A DNA stretch of 64,000 nt from Giesbergeria anulus (GTDB taxonomy: Bacteria; Pseudomonadota; Gammaproteobacteria; Burkholderiales; Burkholderiaceae_C): the NCBI RefSeq assembly GCF_900111115.1, contig NZ_FOGD01000010.1, positions 1-64,000 of the forward strand. The letters run 5' to 3'. Shown piece after piece: positions 46,311 through 54,307 of the stretch. The position numbers and the translations under genes are program-made. How positions within the stretch are numbered: position 1 is the stretch's first letter; every line of letters starts with the position of its first letter. The notes below the pieces were generated by a model. That model was not told where the DNA came from. It searched no databases and saw only the letters and a list, made by a program, of their open reading frames with translations.

Positions 46311-47204
46311 ATGACTACTGCTTTTTCTGTCCAGCCCCTGCGCGGCGTGCGCGTCTTGAGTTTGGCGCTCAACCTGCCCGGCCCCGCTGCCCTGCTGCGC
46401 TGCGCTGGCATGGGTGCGCAGTGCACCAAGCTGGAGCCACCGCCCCCCGCCGGTCAGCCCACCGCCGACCCGATGCAGCACTACAGCCCAGCAGCCTATA
46501 CCGCGCTGCACGAGGGCATCCAAGTCTTGCACGCCCAACTCAAGACCAGCGAAGGCCAAGCCGTGCTGCACGCTGCGCTGGCCGAGTCGGATGTGCTGCT
46601 GACGTCGTTTCGGCCCTCGGCGCTCAACAAGCTGGGGCTAGGCTGGGAGGCTCTGCACGAGCGCTATCCCCGGTTGTCATTGGTGCGCATTGTGGGTGCG
46701 GCGGGTGCGCGCGCCGAAGAGCCCGGCCACGACCTGACTTACCAAGCCGAAGCTGGGCTGCTGCAAGGCTTGCACATGCCCCCCACCCTGTTGGCCGATA
46801 TGGCCGGTAGTTTGGCTGCCAGTGAGGCGGTGTTGCAGGCCCAACTGGCCCGCGCCCAAGATGGACAAGGCGTATGTTTAGAGGTGGGGCTGGCCGAGGC
46901 CGCCCACTGGATCGCTCTGCCGCAAAGCTGGGGCTTGATGCACACCGAGAGTGATACCGGTGGTGCCCATGCGGGCTACCAGATGTACCCGTGTGCCGAT
47001 GGCCGGGTGGCGTTGGCTGCGCTAGAGCCCCACTTTGCTGCCCGTCTGTGCGCGGCGGCGGGCTTGCCCGCCCAAGGCGATGCGGCCACCATGCGCACTG
47101 CGGCCACCCGCGAGGCCATTGCCCAGTTTGTGGCTCCGCAAAGCAGAGCGCAACTAGAGGCGCTGGCGCAGGAAAAAGACATTCCGCTCTACACCTTGCC
47201 CTGA
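46311..47204 (+). CDS. CaiB/BaiF-type CoA transferase (family III), short
   Basis: A 297-aa protein of the family III CoA-transferase/alpha-methylacyl-CoA racemase group: RGVRVLSLALNLPGPAALLR, LLTSFRPSALNKLGLGWEAL, the catalytic-region GHDLTYQAEAGLLQG, and a C-terminal ADGRVALAALEPHFAARLC. It is shorter than the usual 370-400 aa, lacking part of the C-terminal region. It lies directly beside the IS right end. The stop is close to the second GspE gene. The substrate is unknown. Confidence 0.8.
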   Translation: MTTAFSVQPLRGVRVLSLALNLPGPAALLRCAGMGAQCTKLEPPPPAGQPTADPMQHYSPAAYTALHEGIQVLHAQLKTSEGQAVLHAALAESDVLLTSFRPSALNKLGLGWEALHERYPRLSLVRIVGAAGARAEEPGHDLTYQAEAGLLQGLHMPPTLLADMAGSLAASEAVLQAQLARAQDGQGVCLEVGLAEAAHWIALPQSWGLMHTESDTGGAHAGYQMYPCADGRVALAALEPHFAARLCAAAGLPAQGDAATMRTAATREAIAQFVAPQSRAQLEALAQEKDIPLYTLP

Positions 47205-47237
47205 CCAGCGCCAGCGCCAGCAAAAGCTGGCCGCTGG

Positions 47238-49628
47238 TTATTTGATGCACACCAGCCGCACTTGGCGCAGGTCGGTCAGGCCCTGCAAGGCTTTTTCGAT
47301 ACCGTCCATTTTGAGCGTGCGCATACCGCTGGCTAGGCACGATTGCAGCAACTGTGCCACCCGTGAGCGCAATTGGATGTGCTCTTTGATGGCGTCATCG
47401 GCCACCAACAGCTCGTGCAGGGCCACACGGCCTTTGTAGCCGCTGCCTTGGCATTTGTCGCAGCCCACCGGGCGGTACAGGTGCAACTGGCCTTGGGCAT
47501 CACCGTATTGGCTGCGCCAGCTTTGCAGCAAGGCTTCGCGCTGCTGCGGTTCGGGTTGCGCCTCGGTAGAGGTGTGCAGGTATTCATGGGCGCAGGCGGC
47601 CAGCTCGGCCTCGTCGGGCAGGTAGCTTTGCTTGCAACTGCACAACTTGCGCGCCAGCCGCTGCGCCAGCACCCCCAGCAGGGCATCGGCAAAATTGAAG
47701 GGGTCCATGCCCATGTCCAGCAAGCGCACGATGGATTCGGGGGCCGAATTGGTGTGCAGCGTAGAAAACACCAAATGCCCGGTGAGCGAGGCTTCAATGC
47801 CCATACTCACCGTTTCCAAGTCGCGCGATTCGCCCACCATGATGATGTCGGGGTCTAGGCGCAAAAAGGCGCGCATCACCGTGGCAAAGTCCACCCCAGC
47901 CTTTTTGTTGATTTGCACTTGGCGCAGGCCGCGCTGGGTGATTTCTACCGGGTCTTCCGCCGTCCAAATTTTGGTGTCGGGGGTGTTGAGGTGCTTGAGG
48001 ATGGAGTGCAGCGTGGTAGTTTTGCCGGAGCCGGTGGGGCCGCAGACATAAAACAGGCCATAGGGCTTGGTGATGGTGCTAATAAGCCGTTGCAGGTTGT
48101 GTGCGCTCAGGTTGAGCTGCTCTAGCGGCAGCGGCTCGCCGCCGCGCAACAGGCGTAGCACCACATCCTCCACGCCGCCCATCGAGGCGATGGTAGCCAC
48201 GCGCAGCTCAATGTCTAACGGGCCAAAGCGCCTAAATTGAATCTTGCCATCTTGGGGCTTGCGCCGCTCCGAGATGTCCAAATCGCACATGATTTTGATG
48301 CGCGTGACCAGCGGTGCGCGGTAGGCTGCCGGAATCTCAATGTAGGGCCGCAGGCCGCCATCAATGCGAAAGCGGATTTGGGTTTTTTCTTTGCCCGGCA
48401 GTGGCTCAATGTGGATGTCAGAGGCCCCCTGCTGGTAGGCATCCAAAATAATGCGGTTGACCAGCTTGACCAGCTCGTTGTCGGCAGCGGCAGAGACCAA
48501 GATCGAATCATCCACGCTGTCGTCGGGCGTGATGTCGCTCAGATCGGCCAACATCCGATCCACGCTGGTGTCAGTTTGACTGGGGTAGAGCTGATCGAGG
48601 GTTTGCAGAAACTCTTGCCGCGTTGTCACCACGTAGTCAATCGGGTGAGCCTGCGGGAACACCTGACCCACGATGCGGGCGCTTTGCACCGCTTCGGGGT
48701 CTAGGCACATCACTTGCAGGCCGTTGTGGCCCTCTTCCAGCGGCACCCAACCTTGAGCGAGCAAAAACTCGCGCTTTAAGGCCCCGTGCAATGATTCAAT
48801 GCGCAGGCGCTGCGGCTCAAAGCCGACATAAGGCACGCCAAAAAATGCTGCCAAGCTGGCACCCATCGCTGCCACGGCCACGCCTTTTTGTAGCAGCATG
48901 GCTTCGCCCGGCAACCCCACCTCACGGGCCTGTTGCAGGCATTGGGCCAAATCGGGGGCCGTGATATGGCCCTGCTGCACCAGCCATTGGTAGCGCATAC
49001 TGCCCGGAGGCGATGCAGGCGGGTGGCCGGTGGTGGCTGGGGCTGCTGACGTTGGCAGGCTCAACGGCTGCCCCCGGTGCTTAAAGGCAATAGCCAGGGT
49101 TTGGCACAGTTCGGCCACACCCTGTTCTGCGGCGTGGCTAAACGGAGCCCCGCTGCGGGTGTTGATAAGTTGCAGCACCCCATACAAGGTACTGTCTTGC
49201 ACAATGGGGGCGGTGAGTAACTGGCGCGTCAGGTAGCCGGAGCGGCGATCCACTTCGGGCTGAAAATTCAAATCGGGCGCAATGCGCAGCAAGGCCGCCG
49301 CGTCGTGGGCATCGGCCACATTGACCAACTGGCGCTTGAGCGCCACATACCCGGCCACGCTGTTGTTGTTGATGCGCAGGCGGATGCTGCGGATGGTTTG
49401 CAACCCGGTTTTGATGCACGAAACAATGTAGCTGCCGTCCTCGGCCACGGTGTAGATGGTGATGCGGTCGGCACCAAACAGATCACAGATGGGCTGCGCC
49501 AGATCGACCATGATCTGCTCGATGCGCTCAGTGTTGTGAATGCGGTTGCTCAGATGTTGCAGGGCACGAAAAAACGCGCCCTCATCAAGCGCCGCAGGGG
49601 TGGCTTGGCCCATGGATTTAGAACTCAA
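47238..49628 (-). CDS. GAF-domain GspE/PilB-type secretion ATPase (second paralogue)
   Basis: A 796-aa protein. An N-terminal GAF domain (about residues 15-185; ERIEQIMVDLAQPICDLFGA, VAGYVALKRQLVNVAD) precedes a GspE N-terminal domain and the ATPase core with GPTGSGKTTTLHS, Asp-box and DPDIIMVGESRD. A zinc tetracysteine (LCSCKQS, GCDKCQGSG) is present. A GAF domain on a secretion ATPase suggests control by a small ligand. It overlaps the upstream MBL-fold hydrolase gene by 11 nt. Together with the first paralogue, two such ATPases flank the IS605 and CoA transferase genes. Confidence 0.88.
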   Translation of the reverse strand: MSSKSMGQATPAALDEGAFFRALQHLSNRIHNTERIEQIMVDLAQPICDLFGADRITIYTVAEDGSYIVSCIKTGLQTIRSIRLRINNNSVAGYVALKRQLVNVADAHDAAALLRIAPDLNFQPEVDRRSGYLTRQLLTAPIVQDSTLYGVLQLINTRSGAPFSHAAEQGVAELCQTLAIAFKHRGQPLSLPTSAAPATTGHPPASPPGSMRYQWLVQQGHITAPDLAQCLQQAREVGLPGEAMLLQKGVAVAAMGASLAAFFGVPYVGFEPQRLRIESLHGALKREFLLAQGWVPLEEGHNGLQVMCLDPEAVQSARIVGQVFPQAHPIDYVVTTRQEFLQTLDQLYPSQTDTSVDRMLADLSDITPDDSVDDSILVSAAADNELVKLVNRIILDAYQQGASDIHIEPLPGKEKTQIRFRIDGGLRPYIEIPAAYRAPLVTRIKIMCDLDISERRKPQDGKIQFRRFGPLDIELRVATIASMGGVEDVVLRLLRGGEPLPLEQLNLSAHNLQRLISTITKPYGLFYVCGPTGSGKTTTLHSILKHLNTPDTKIWTAEDPVEITQRGLRQVQINKKAGVDFATVMRAFLRLDPDIIMVGESRDLETVSMGIEASLTGHLVFSTLHTNSAPESIVRLLDMGMDPFNFADALLGVLAQRLARKLCSCKQSYLPDEAELAACAHEYLHTSTEAQPEPQQREALLQSWRSQYGDAQGQLHLYRPVGCDKCQGSGYKGRVALHELLVADDAIKEHIQLRSRVAQLLQSCLASGMRTLKMDGIEKALQGLTDLRQVRLVCIK

Positions 49629-50397
49629 AAGTTTGACCAGCTTCTAGCCAGAACAGGGGATATTGCTCGGCCAGCCCCAGTGCTTGTACTTCTGCGCGCA
49701 ACAGAGCTTGTTCCAGCGGCTTGGTGTGGGTCAGGCCCAAACGCCAGCCCGGTTGCAACGGGGCTTGCAAGTGGGCCAGCTCTTGGGCCAGCACCTGTGG
49801 GCACAGGTGGGCACTGATCTGGGCCAATGCACTGGCGCGTTGGCTAAAAGTCAGCTCAATCACTAGCATGGCCAGTGGCAACTGGCGCAGGCGCTGCCAA
49901 AACGGCGGGTTGCGCTCGGTGTCGCCGGTAAACACCCAATAGCCCTTGGGGGTAGCCACGGCAAAGCCCACGGCGGGCACGGTATGGTGGGCGGGCAGCA
50001 CCTCTATGCGCTGGCCGCTCAAAGTCAGCACCTGCCCCACTTCAATCGGGTGAAACTGCACCATTGGTTGCTCTGGTGACGGAATGACCGAAAAATCCGG
50101 CCAAATAACCCCATTGAAGATATGGTTGCGCAGCGCGGCAATGGTGGCGGGCAAGGCATGCACGCGCAGTGGCTGGCTGCGCAGTCCGGCCACCGCATCG
50201 AGCATCAACGGCAAGGCGGCGATATGGTCTAGGTGCGAGTGCGTGAGCAGCACATGGTCAATGCGCACCATCTCGCCCAAAGGCAAATCGCCCACACCGG
50301 TGCCGGCATCGATCAGGATGTGCTCATCGAGCAAAAAAGAGGTGGTGCGGGCATGTTGCGCAATGGCACCGGAACAGCCCAGAACCCGTATTTTCAT
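49618..50397 (-). CDS. MBL-fold hydrolase, class II cyclic-nucleotide phosphodiesterase-like
   Basis: A 259-aa metallo-beta-lactamase-fold protein. The metal motif is LLTHSHLDHIAALPLM, close to the class II cyclic-nucleotide phosphodiesterase pattern. Later histidines are in LPAHHTVPAVGFAV and the Asp in VFTGDTERN. The start MKIRVLGCSGAI at 50397 is chosen over an upstream ATG. It is upstream of and overlapping the GAF-GspE gene, so a cyclic-nucleotide link between the two is conceivable but not shown. Confidence 0.82.
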   Translation of the reverse strand: MKIRVLGCSGAIAQHARTTSFLLDEHILIDAGTGVGDLPLGEMVRIDHVLLTHSHLDHIAALPLMLDAVAGLRSQPLRVHALPATIAALRNHIFNGVIWPDFSVIPSPEQPMVQFHPIEVGQVLTLSGQRIEVLPAHHTVPAVGFAVATPKGYWVFTGDTERNPPFWQRLRQLPLAMLVIELTFSQRASALAQISAHLCPQVLAQELAHLQAPLQPGWRLGLTHTKPLEQALLRAEVQALGLAEQYPLFWLEAGQTFEF

Positions 50398-50605
50398 AAA
50401 TTTGCACGTGAGAACGGAAAGGAAAACACCCAGTCTGGGCCAAGCCACGCTACAGCAGCAAGCATTCTGGCACGACCGACGGGGCCTGTGGGCTTTTCCA
50501 TGCAAGACGTCAAAAATCTGTCACTCAAGAGCAGAAAGGGGTGCGTCCTGGTTTACAGTGGTGTTGTCGGCACCGAGCCGACCGAAGTTCGAAAAGGAGA
50601 TCAAC

Positions 50606-50965
50606 ATGCAAGTGCAGGTACACGCTAACGACCACATTCAAGGCGGTGAGTCTCTGGCCCAATGGATTCAGGCTGAGGCTCTTGAGCGGCTGGCCCGTTT
50701 CCGCGAGCACATCACCCGCGTCGAAGTGTTCCTGACCGATGTGGACGCCGGCAAATCCGGTGCCAACGATAAGCGCTGCCGCCTAGAGGCACGCCCCGCC
50801 GGGCGTCAGCCCGTCACCGTCACTGCCGATGGCGATAAGGTAGCCGTGGCTTTTATCAGTGCGGTAGATAAACTGATCCACGCTTTGGATGCCGATCTGG
50901 GCCGGGTCAAGGCCCGCCACGCCCGCGACACCATTGGCGCACATTTGCAGGACGACGCAGAGTAA
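50606..50965 (+). CDS. HPF/RaiA-family ribosome-associated protein
   Basis: A 119-aa ribosome-hibernation-factor-like protein: MQVQVHANDHIQGGESLAQW, HITRVEVFLTDVDAGKSGAN, CRLEARPAGRQPVTVTADGD and AVDKLIHALDADLGRVKAR. The start at 50606 has a strong AAGGAG site 6 nt upstream. It is divergent from the MBL-fold gene and followed by a good terminator. Confidence 0.85.
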   Translation: MQVQVHANDHIQGGESLAQWIQAEALERLARFREHITRVEVFLTDVDAGKSGANDKRCRLEARPAGRQPVTVTADGDKVAVAFISAVDKLIHALDADLGRVKARHARDTIGAHLQDDAE

Positions 50966-51013
50966 ACGGCACCGGCTGCCCCCGTACAGCCTAATGCCCA
51001 TCTATCGCCCTGA

Positions 51014-51049
51014 AGGCGCAAGTTGCTGCGGCACTTGCGCCTCTTTTTT
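51014..51049 (+). terminator. Intrinsic terminator after the HPF-like gene
   Basis: AGGCGCAAGT and ACTTGCGCCT form a perfect 10-bp stem with a TGCTGCGGC loop, followed by CTTTTTT. It lies about 50 nt after the HPF-like stop and before slyX. Confidence 0.93.
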
Positions 51050-51074
51050 ATGCCTATGCCTTTGTACCCAGCCC

Positions 51075-51293
51075 ATGCCTTCTTGCCCCGACACCGACCA
51101 GCGTTTGATTGATTTAGAAACCAAACTGAGCTTCCAAGAAGACACCATTGACCAGCTCAATGGGGTGGTTTACCGCCAGCAGCAACAGATTGACTGGCTG
51201 CGGGAACAGGTGCAACGCCTAGGGCAGCAGCAGTCCGAAGCACAGGGCAGCGCGCCGCGCAATTTGCGCGATGAATTGCCGCCACACTATTGA
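51075..51293 (+). CDS. slyX: SlyX-family protein
   Basis: A 72-aa SlyX-like coiled coil: RLIDLETKLSFQEDTIDQLN, VVYRQQQQIDWLREQVQRL and a C-terminal DELPPHY, the family hallmark. Function is unknown. It starts 26 nt after the terminator, so it needs its own promoter or read-through. Confidence 0.92.
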   Translation: MPSCPDTDQRLIDLETKLSFQEDTIDQLNGVVYRQQQQIDWLREQVQRLGQQQSEAQGSAPRNLRDELPPHY

Positions 51294-51403
51294 GCCAGCG
51301 CGTGGCAGTACTGCTTTACACCAGCGCAGCAAACAGGTCACACCCCCATCACAGCCCGGTGCGATAATCGGGTTTTCCCGTGTTGCAGATGGAGATTTTT
51401 GTC

Positions 51404-51463
51404 ATGGAAACCTACCCGAGTCGGTAGCTTTCAGCTCCTAGGCCAGGTGCCGGGGTTGAAAGC
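51404..51463 (+). promoter_or_regulatory. Structured corA leader with 7-codon ORF
   Basis: Between slyX and corA a 7-codon ORF METYPSR (51404-51427) has its Arg and stop codons inside stem 1 (CTACC 51412-51416 / GGTAG 51423-51427). Stem 2 follows directly: GCTTTCA (51427-51433) with TGAAAGC (51457-51463), loop GC-rich. It lies 50-110 nt before corA (start 51514, GGGAGCAAG site). Leader peptide plus adjacent stems suggests translation-coupled control of corA. I know no named family for it. Confidence 0.45.
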
Positions 51464-51513
51464 GTCCCCTTGTTTCACCCACACCACCCGCCTGTCCATT
51501 TTGGGAGCAAGCC

Positions 51514-52500
51514 ATGCTCAATATTTTTACGCTGGCCAGTGGCCGCCTCGTACAGCAAGAAATCGAGGCGCTAGAAGACCTGTCGCACTTCAAGCCAATT
51601 TGGGTTGATTTGCAGTCGCCCACCCTCGAAGAAAAACGCTGGGTCAAACAGCATTACGGCCTGTCCATCCCTGAAGATGCGATGGACGAGGACATCGAAG
51701 AATCCGCCCGCTTCTACGAAGAAGACAACGGCGAGCTGCACATCCGCAGCGACTTTTTGATTGACGACGAGGAAGACCCGCGTTCGGTGCGGGTGGCTTT
51801 TATCCTCAACCTCATCAACCCCGACCTGCGCAGCAAGGGCGTGCTGTTCTCTATCCACGAAGAGGATATTCCGGTGTTTCGCCTGCTGCGCCTGCGGGCG
51901 CGCCGCGCCACCGGGCTGATCGAGGATGCGCGTGAAGTGCTGCTGCGGCTGTTTGATACCGATGCCGAATACTCTGCCGACACCCTTGAAGGCATTTACG
52001 ACGATTTGGAAAAAGTCAGCACCCAAGTGCTCTCTGGCAGCGTGACCGACGCCCGTGCCAGCGAGGTGCTCTCGGCCATTGCGCGCCAAGAAGACTTGAA
52101 TGGCCGCATCCGGCGCAATGTGATGGACACCCGCCGCGCCGTGAGCTTCATGATGCGCAGCAAGATGCTCAACGCCGAGCAGTTTGAGGATGCGCGGCAA
52201 ATTTTGCGCGACATTGATTCGCTCGATAGCCACACGGCGTTTTTGTTCGACAAGATCAACTTCTTGATGGATGCCACGGTCGGTTTTATCAACATCAACC
52301 AGAACAAGATCATCAAGATGTTCTCAGTCGCCAGTGTGGCGCTGCTGCCGCCCACCTTGATTGCCAGTGTGTATGGCATGAATTTTCAGTACATGCCGGA
52401 GTTGGCCCAAGAATGGGGCTACCCCTATGCACTGGTGCTGATGCTGGCCAGTGCCTTGGTGCCAATGTGGTACTTCCGCAAGCGCGGCTGGCTGAAGTAA
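51514..52500 (+). CDS. corA: CorA magnesium/cobalt transporter
   Basis: A 328-aa CorA-type divalent cation channel. The C-terminal pore carries the YGMNFQYMPEL signature (GMN) between two TM helices, ending YFRKRGWLK. The N-terminal domain is long, acidic and coiled, as usual. Start by GGAGC. It is the last core gene before island B. The acetyltransferase gene of the array stops only about 20 nt away on the other strand. Confidence 0.95.
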   Translation: MLNIFTLASGRLVQQEIEALEDLSHFKPIWVDLQSPTLEEKRWVKQHYGLSIPEDAMDEDIEESARFYEEDNGELHIRSDFLIDDEEDPRSVRVAFILNLINPDLRSKGVLFSIHEEDIPVFRLLRLRARRATGLIEDAREVLLRLFDTDAEYSADTLEGIYDDLEKVSTQVLSGSVTDARASEVLSAIARQEDLNGRIRRNVMDTRRAVSFMMRSKMLNAEQFEDARQILRDIDSLDSHTAFLFDKINFLMDATVGFININQNKIIKMFSVASVALLPPTLIASVYGMNFQYMPELAQEWGYPYALVLMLASALVPMWYFRKRGWLK

Positions 52501-52520
52501 ACCACGGCTGGAATGGGTTG

Positions 52521-53084
52521 TTATGCGCCATAGTGGGCGCGTGGCAGACGGTACAAACAGTGCAAGCGCAGCGAACTATCTTCAGGCACCTGAGGATGCT
52601 CAAAAGTGCCTGACTCGCACATCTGGAGCCTTTCCATCACGGCACGAGACCTGACATTCTTCACTGCCGTGAAGGACACGATTTCCTGAAGGCCAAGGGT
52701 CATGAAGCCGACGCGCAGTGCGCCCCGCGCCGCCTCCGAAGCCAAGCCTTGGCCCCAATGCGAAAAGGAAAGACGCCACCCAATTTCTACGCATGGCGAG
52801 AACGGCAGTGCTGCTGCGGGCGTGTGCAAGCCGACAAAGCCAATAAACTCGCGAGAAGCCTTTAACTCAGCGGCCCAAAACCCCCAGCCGCGCTCTCGAA
52901 TCAAAGACTCGCAGCGGTCAGCGATTGCATCACTTTCGGCCCGTGTGAGCAGCGCAGGAAAGAACTCCATCACCCTTGCATCTGCGTTCAATGCGGCAAA
53001 CGGTTCGCGGTCAGCGGGCGTCCACTGCCGTAACAAAAGGCGCTCAGTTTCGAACTCGATGGGATTAGCCATTTGCGACGGCAT
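52521..53084 (-). CDS. GNAT acetyltransferase (RimJ/RimL-like), cassette gene
   Basis: A 187-aa acetyltransferase: EFETERLLLRQWTPADREPF, VGLHTPAAALPFSPCVEIGW, and the CoA site HWGQGLASEAARGALRVGF. An in-frame second Met (MANPIEF, 53072) is a possible start. The stop TAA at 52521-52523 lies in GCATAAC, an R''-like attC box. No R' follows because corA begins within about 20 nt. It appears to be the last cassette of island B, with a truncated attC. Confidence 0.87.
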   Translation of the reverse strand: MPSQMANPIEFETERLLLRQWTPADREPFAALNADARVMEFFPALLTRAESDAIADRCESLIRERGWGFWAAELKASREFIGFVGLHTPAAALPFSPCVEIGWRLSFSHWGQGLASEAARGALRVGFMTLGLQEIVSFTAVKNVRSRAVMERLQMCESGTFEHPQVPEDSSLRLHCLYRLPRAHYGA

Positions 53085-53248
53085 TGGTGAACCAACAACT
53101 CCGCCTGCTCAGGAGTGAGACGGATTTCTGAATAAAAATCGGAGTGCAGCGCCTTGAGCTGCGGAAAATCTCTAGGTGCCTCGGCGATGTACGCAAAGAG
53201 GTACTCGTCTTGGGCGTAGATGGCCTCGTGCCTATCGCCCGCATACAT
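52988..53248 (-). CDS. Partial hypothetical cassette protein
   Basis: An 86-codon frame from an ATG at 53248: MYAGDRHEAIYAQDEYLFAY, then PRDFPQLKALHSDFYSEIRL and TPEQAELLVHQ. This reads like coding sequence. After about residue 55 the frame runs over the start of the acetyltransferase gene and its quality drops. It looks like a cassette gene whose 3' part was replaced. Upstream, an attC R'' box without R' runs straight into it. Confidence 0.45.
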   Translation of the reverse strand: MYAGDRHEAIYAQDEYLFAYIAEAPRDFPQLKALHSDFYSEIRLTPEQAELLVHQCRRKWLIPSSSKLSAFCYGSGRPLTANRLPH

Positions 53249-53282
53249 ATCAAATGCCACAGCGTTTCTCTGGAATGTCAGA

Positions 53283-53684
53283 TTAGGCGGCGTTTGCACG
53301 GGCACGACGCGCCACCACCCAATGAAAGGCAAAAATAATGGCGTCAATGAGCATGATGATGAGACACTTCACCAGCGTTTGAGATCCACCACGCTGCTCA
53401 TTGGACAAGCTCCGCGCATAAGAATCTTCGCGCTGCTTGGTCAGCTCAGCCTCATGGGGGCGCTCTTTCTTCTTCTCATTTGGCCCGCAAAATCGGCTCT
53501 CGCCACAGCCGTTCCAAAAGGCATCATTGGTTTGGTGCTGCGTGTATTGCCAAGCGCTGATGGTGAAATCTGGTTTGGAAATTTCCAAGACGCTGTACCC
53601 CGCTATTCCAAGGGCTACCGCGAAACAAACGACCGTCACAAAGCAAACGGCGAGGGCATATATTTCAAGAATTGATTTTTTCAA
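53283..53684 (-). CDS. Hypothetical membrane protein, cassette gene
   Basis: A 133-aa protein with TM helices at about residues 5-30 and 108-125, and a charged middle (CGPNEKKKERPHEAELTKQR). It starts at a TTG (53684) behind GAAAGGA. Its stop lies in GCCTAAT, an R''-like box. The attC site at 53721-53779 lies just upstream, closing the previous cassette. No family recognised. Confidence 0.6.
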   Translation of the reverse strand: MKKSILEIYALAVCFVTVVCFAVALGIAGYSVLEISKPDFTISAWQYTQHQTNDAFWNGCGESRFCGPNEKKKERPHEAELTKQREDSYARSLSNEQRGGSQTLVKCLIIMLIDAIIFAFHWVVARRARANAA

Positions 53685-53720
53685 AGGGTTGAGTCCTTTC
53701 TTGCGATAGCGGTGTATGTT

Positions 53721-53779
53721 GCCTAACGAACAAAGTAACCAGCGGCTTTAAGCCATCCGCTTTGACTACCGCGTTAGAA
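53721..53779 (-). repeat. attC site (integron cassette recombination site)
   Basis: On the minus strand TTCTAAC (53773-53779, R''-like) opens and GTTAGGC (53721-53727, perfect R') closes a 59-nt imperfect palindrome. Inside, AGCGG/CCGCT and TAACG/CGTTA pair. It separates the small membrane protein cassette from the next. Layout matches canonical attC sites. Confidence 0.75.
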
Positions 53780-53875
53780 CCAAACCCACAGATTAGTCAC
53801 CTAAAGCCAGCAGCATAGCTGGAAAAACGAACCTACACCAGCACCAATAGGAAACTAAGAAAACCCGGAAAAGAA

Positions 53876-54115
53876 CTAAGTTTTACGAAGATAACGTAGG
53901 CTTGGGATTAATTCCGTTTTTGCAACATGACCACAGCTATCGCAGAAAGCAACGTTAAACCATGTATCTCTACCTTTTGATGCTTCTTTACTTTCTTTGC
54001 TAACGATGTGCTCAATGCCTTCAACTCCGCATTCCGGAAAGATTAGATTTGCTATGATGATTCCTATGGTGAGATAAATGAAAATGCTAACGTAAAGGTA
54101 ACCGGCTCTGTGCAA
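53876..54115 (-). CDS. Small membrane protein, cassette gene (start uncertain)
   Basis: A 79-codon frame with one TM helix (VSIFIYLTIGIIIANLIFP) and two cysteine pairs including CDSCGHVAK. It starts at TTG (54115) without a strong ribosome binding site. It lies between the Panacea pair and an attC site. No family recognised. Confidence 0.45.
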   Translation of the reverse strand: MHRAGYLYVSIFIYLTIGIIIANLIFPECGVEGIEHIVSKESKEASKGRDTWFNVAFCDSCGHVAKTELIPSLRYLRKT

Positions 54116-54275
54116 TTTTATCGTTCAGCATCCGTTTGAAGTACCGGGTCATGCACATCGTGTTGCAAATATCTCTGTAACTTATTGATTTTTATGGAAA
54201 TCATCGTAAATTCGATATCAATTGAATCAACATTTCACGAAATTGTGTATAATTCTATGGGTTATGCAGGGTTCA

Positions 54276-54295
54276 CCCCTGCTGTTTAGCAGGGG
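54276..54295. terminator. Hairpin after the Panacea-partner gene
   Basis: CCCCTGCT and AGCAGGGG form a perfect 8-bp stem around GTTT. A preceding GCAGGG (54266-54271) can pair with part of the same left arm, giving an alternative hairpin. It sits 13 nt after the stop of the 168-aa gene. No strong T-tract follows on the minus strand. A GTTATGC at 54261-54267 (GCATAAC on the minus strand) may be an attC remnant. Confidence 0.45.
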
Positions 54296-54307
54296 GAGTA
54301 CAATAAA

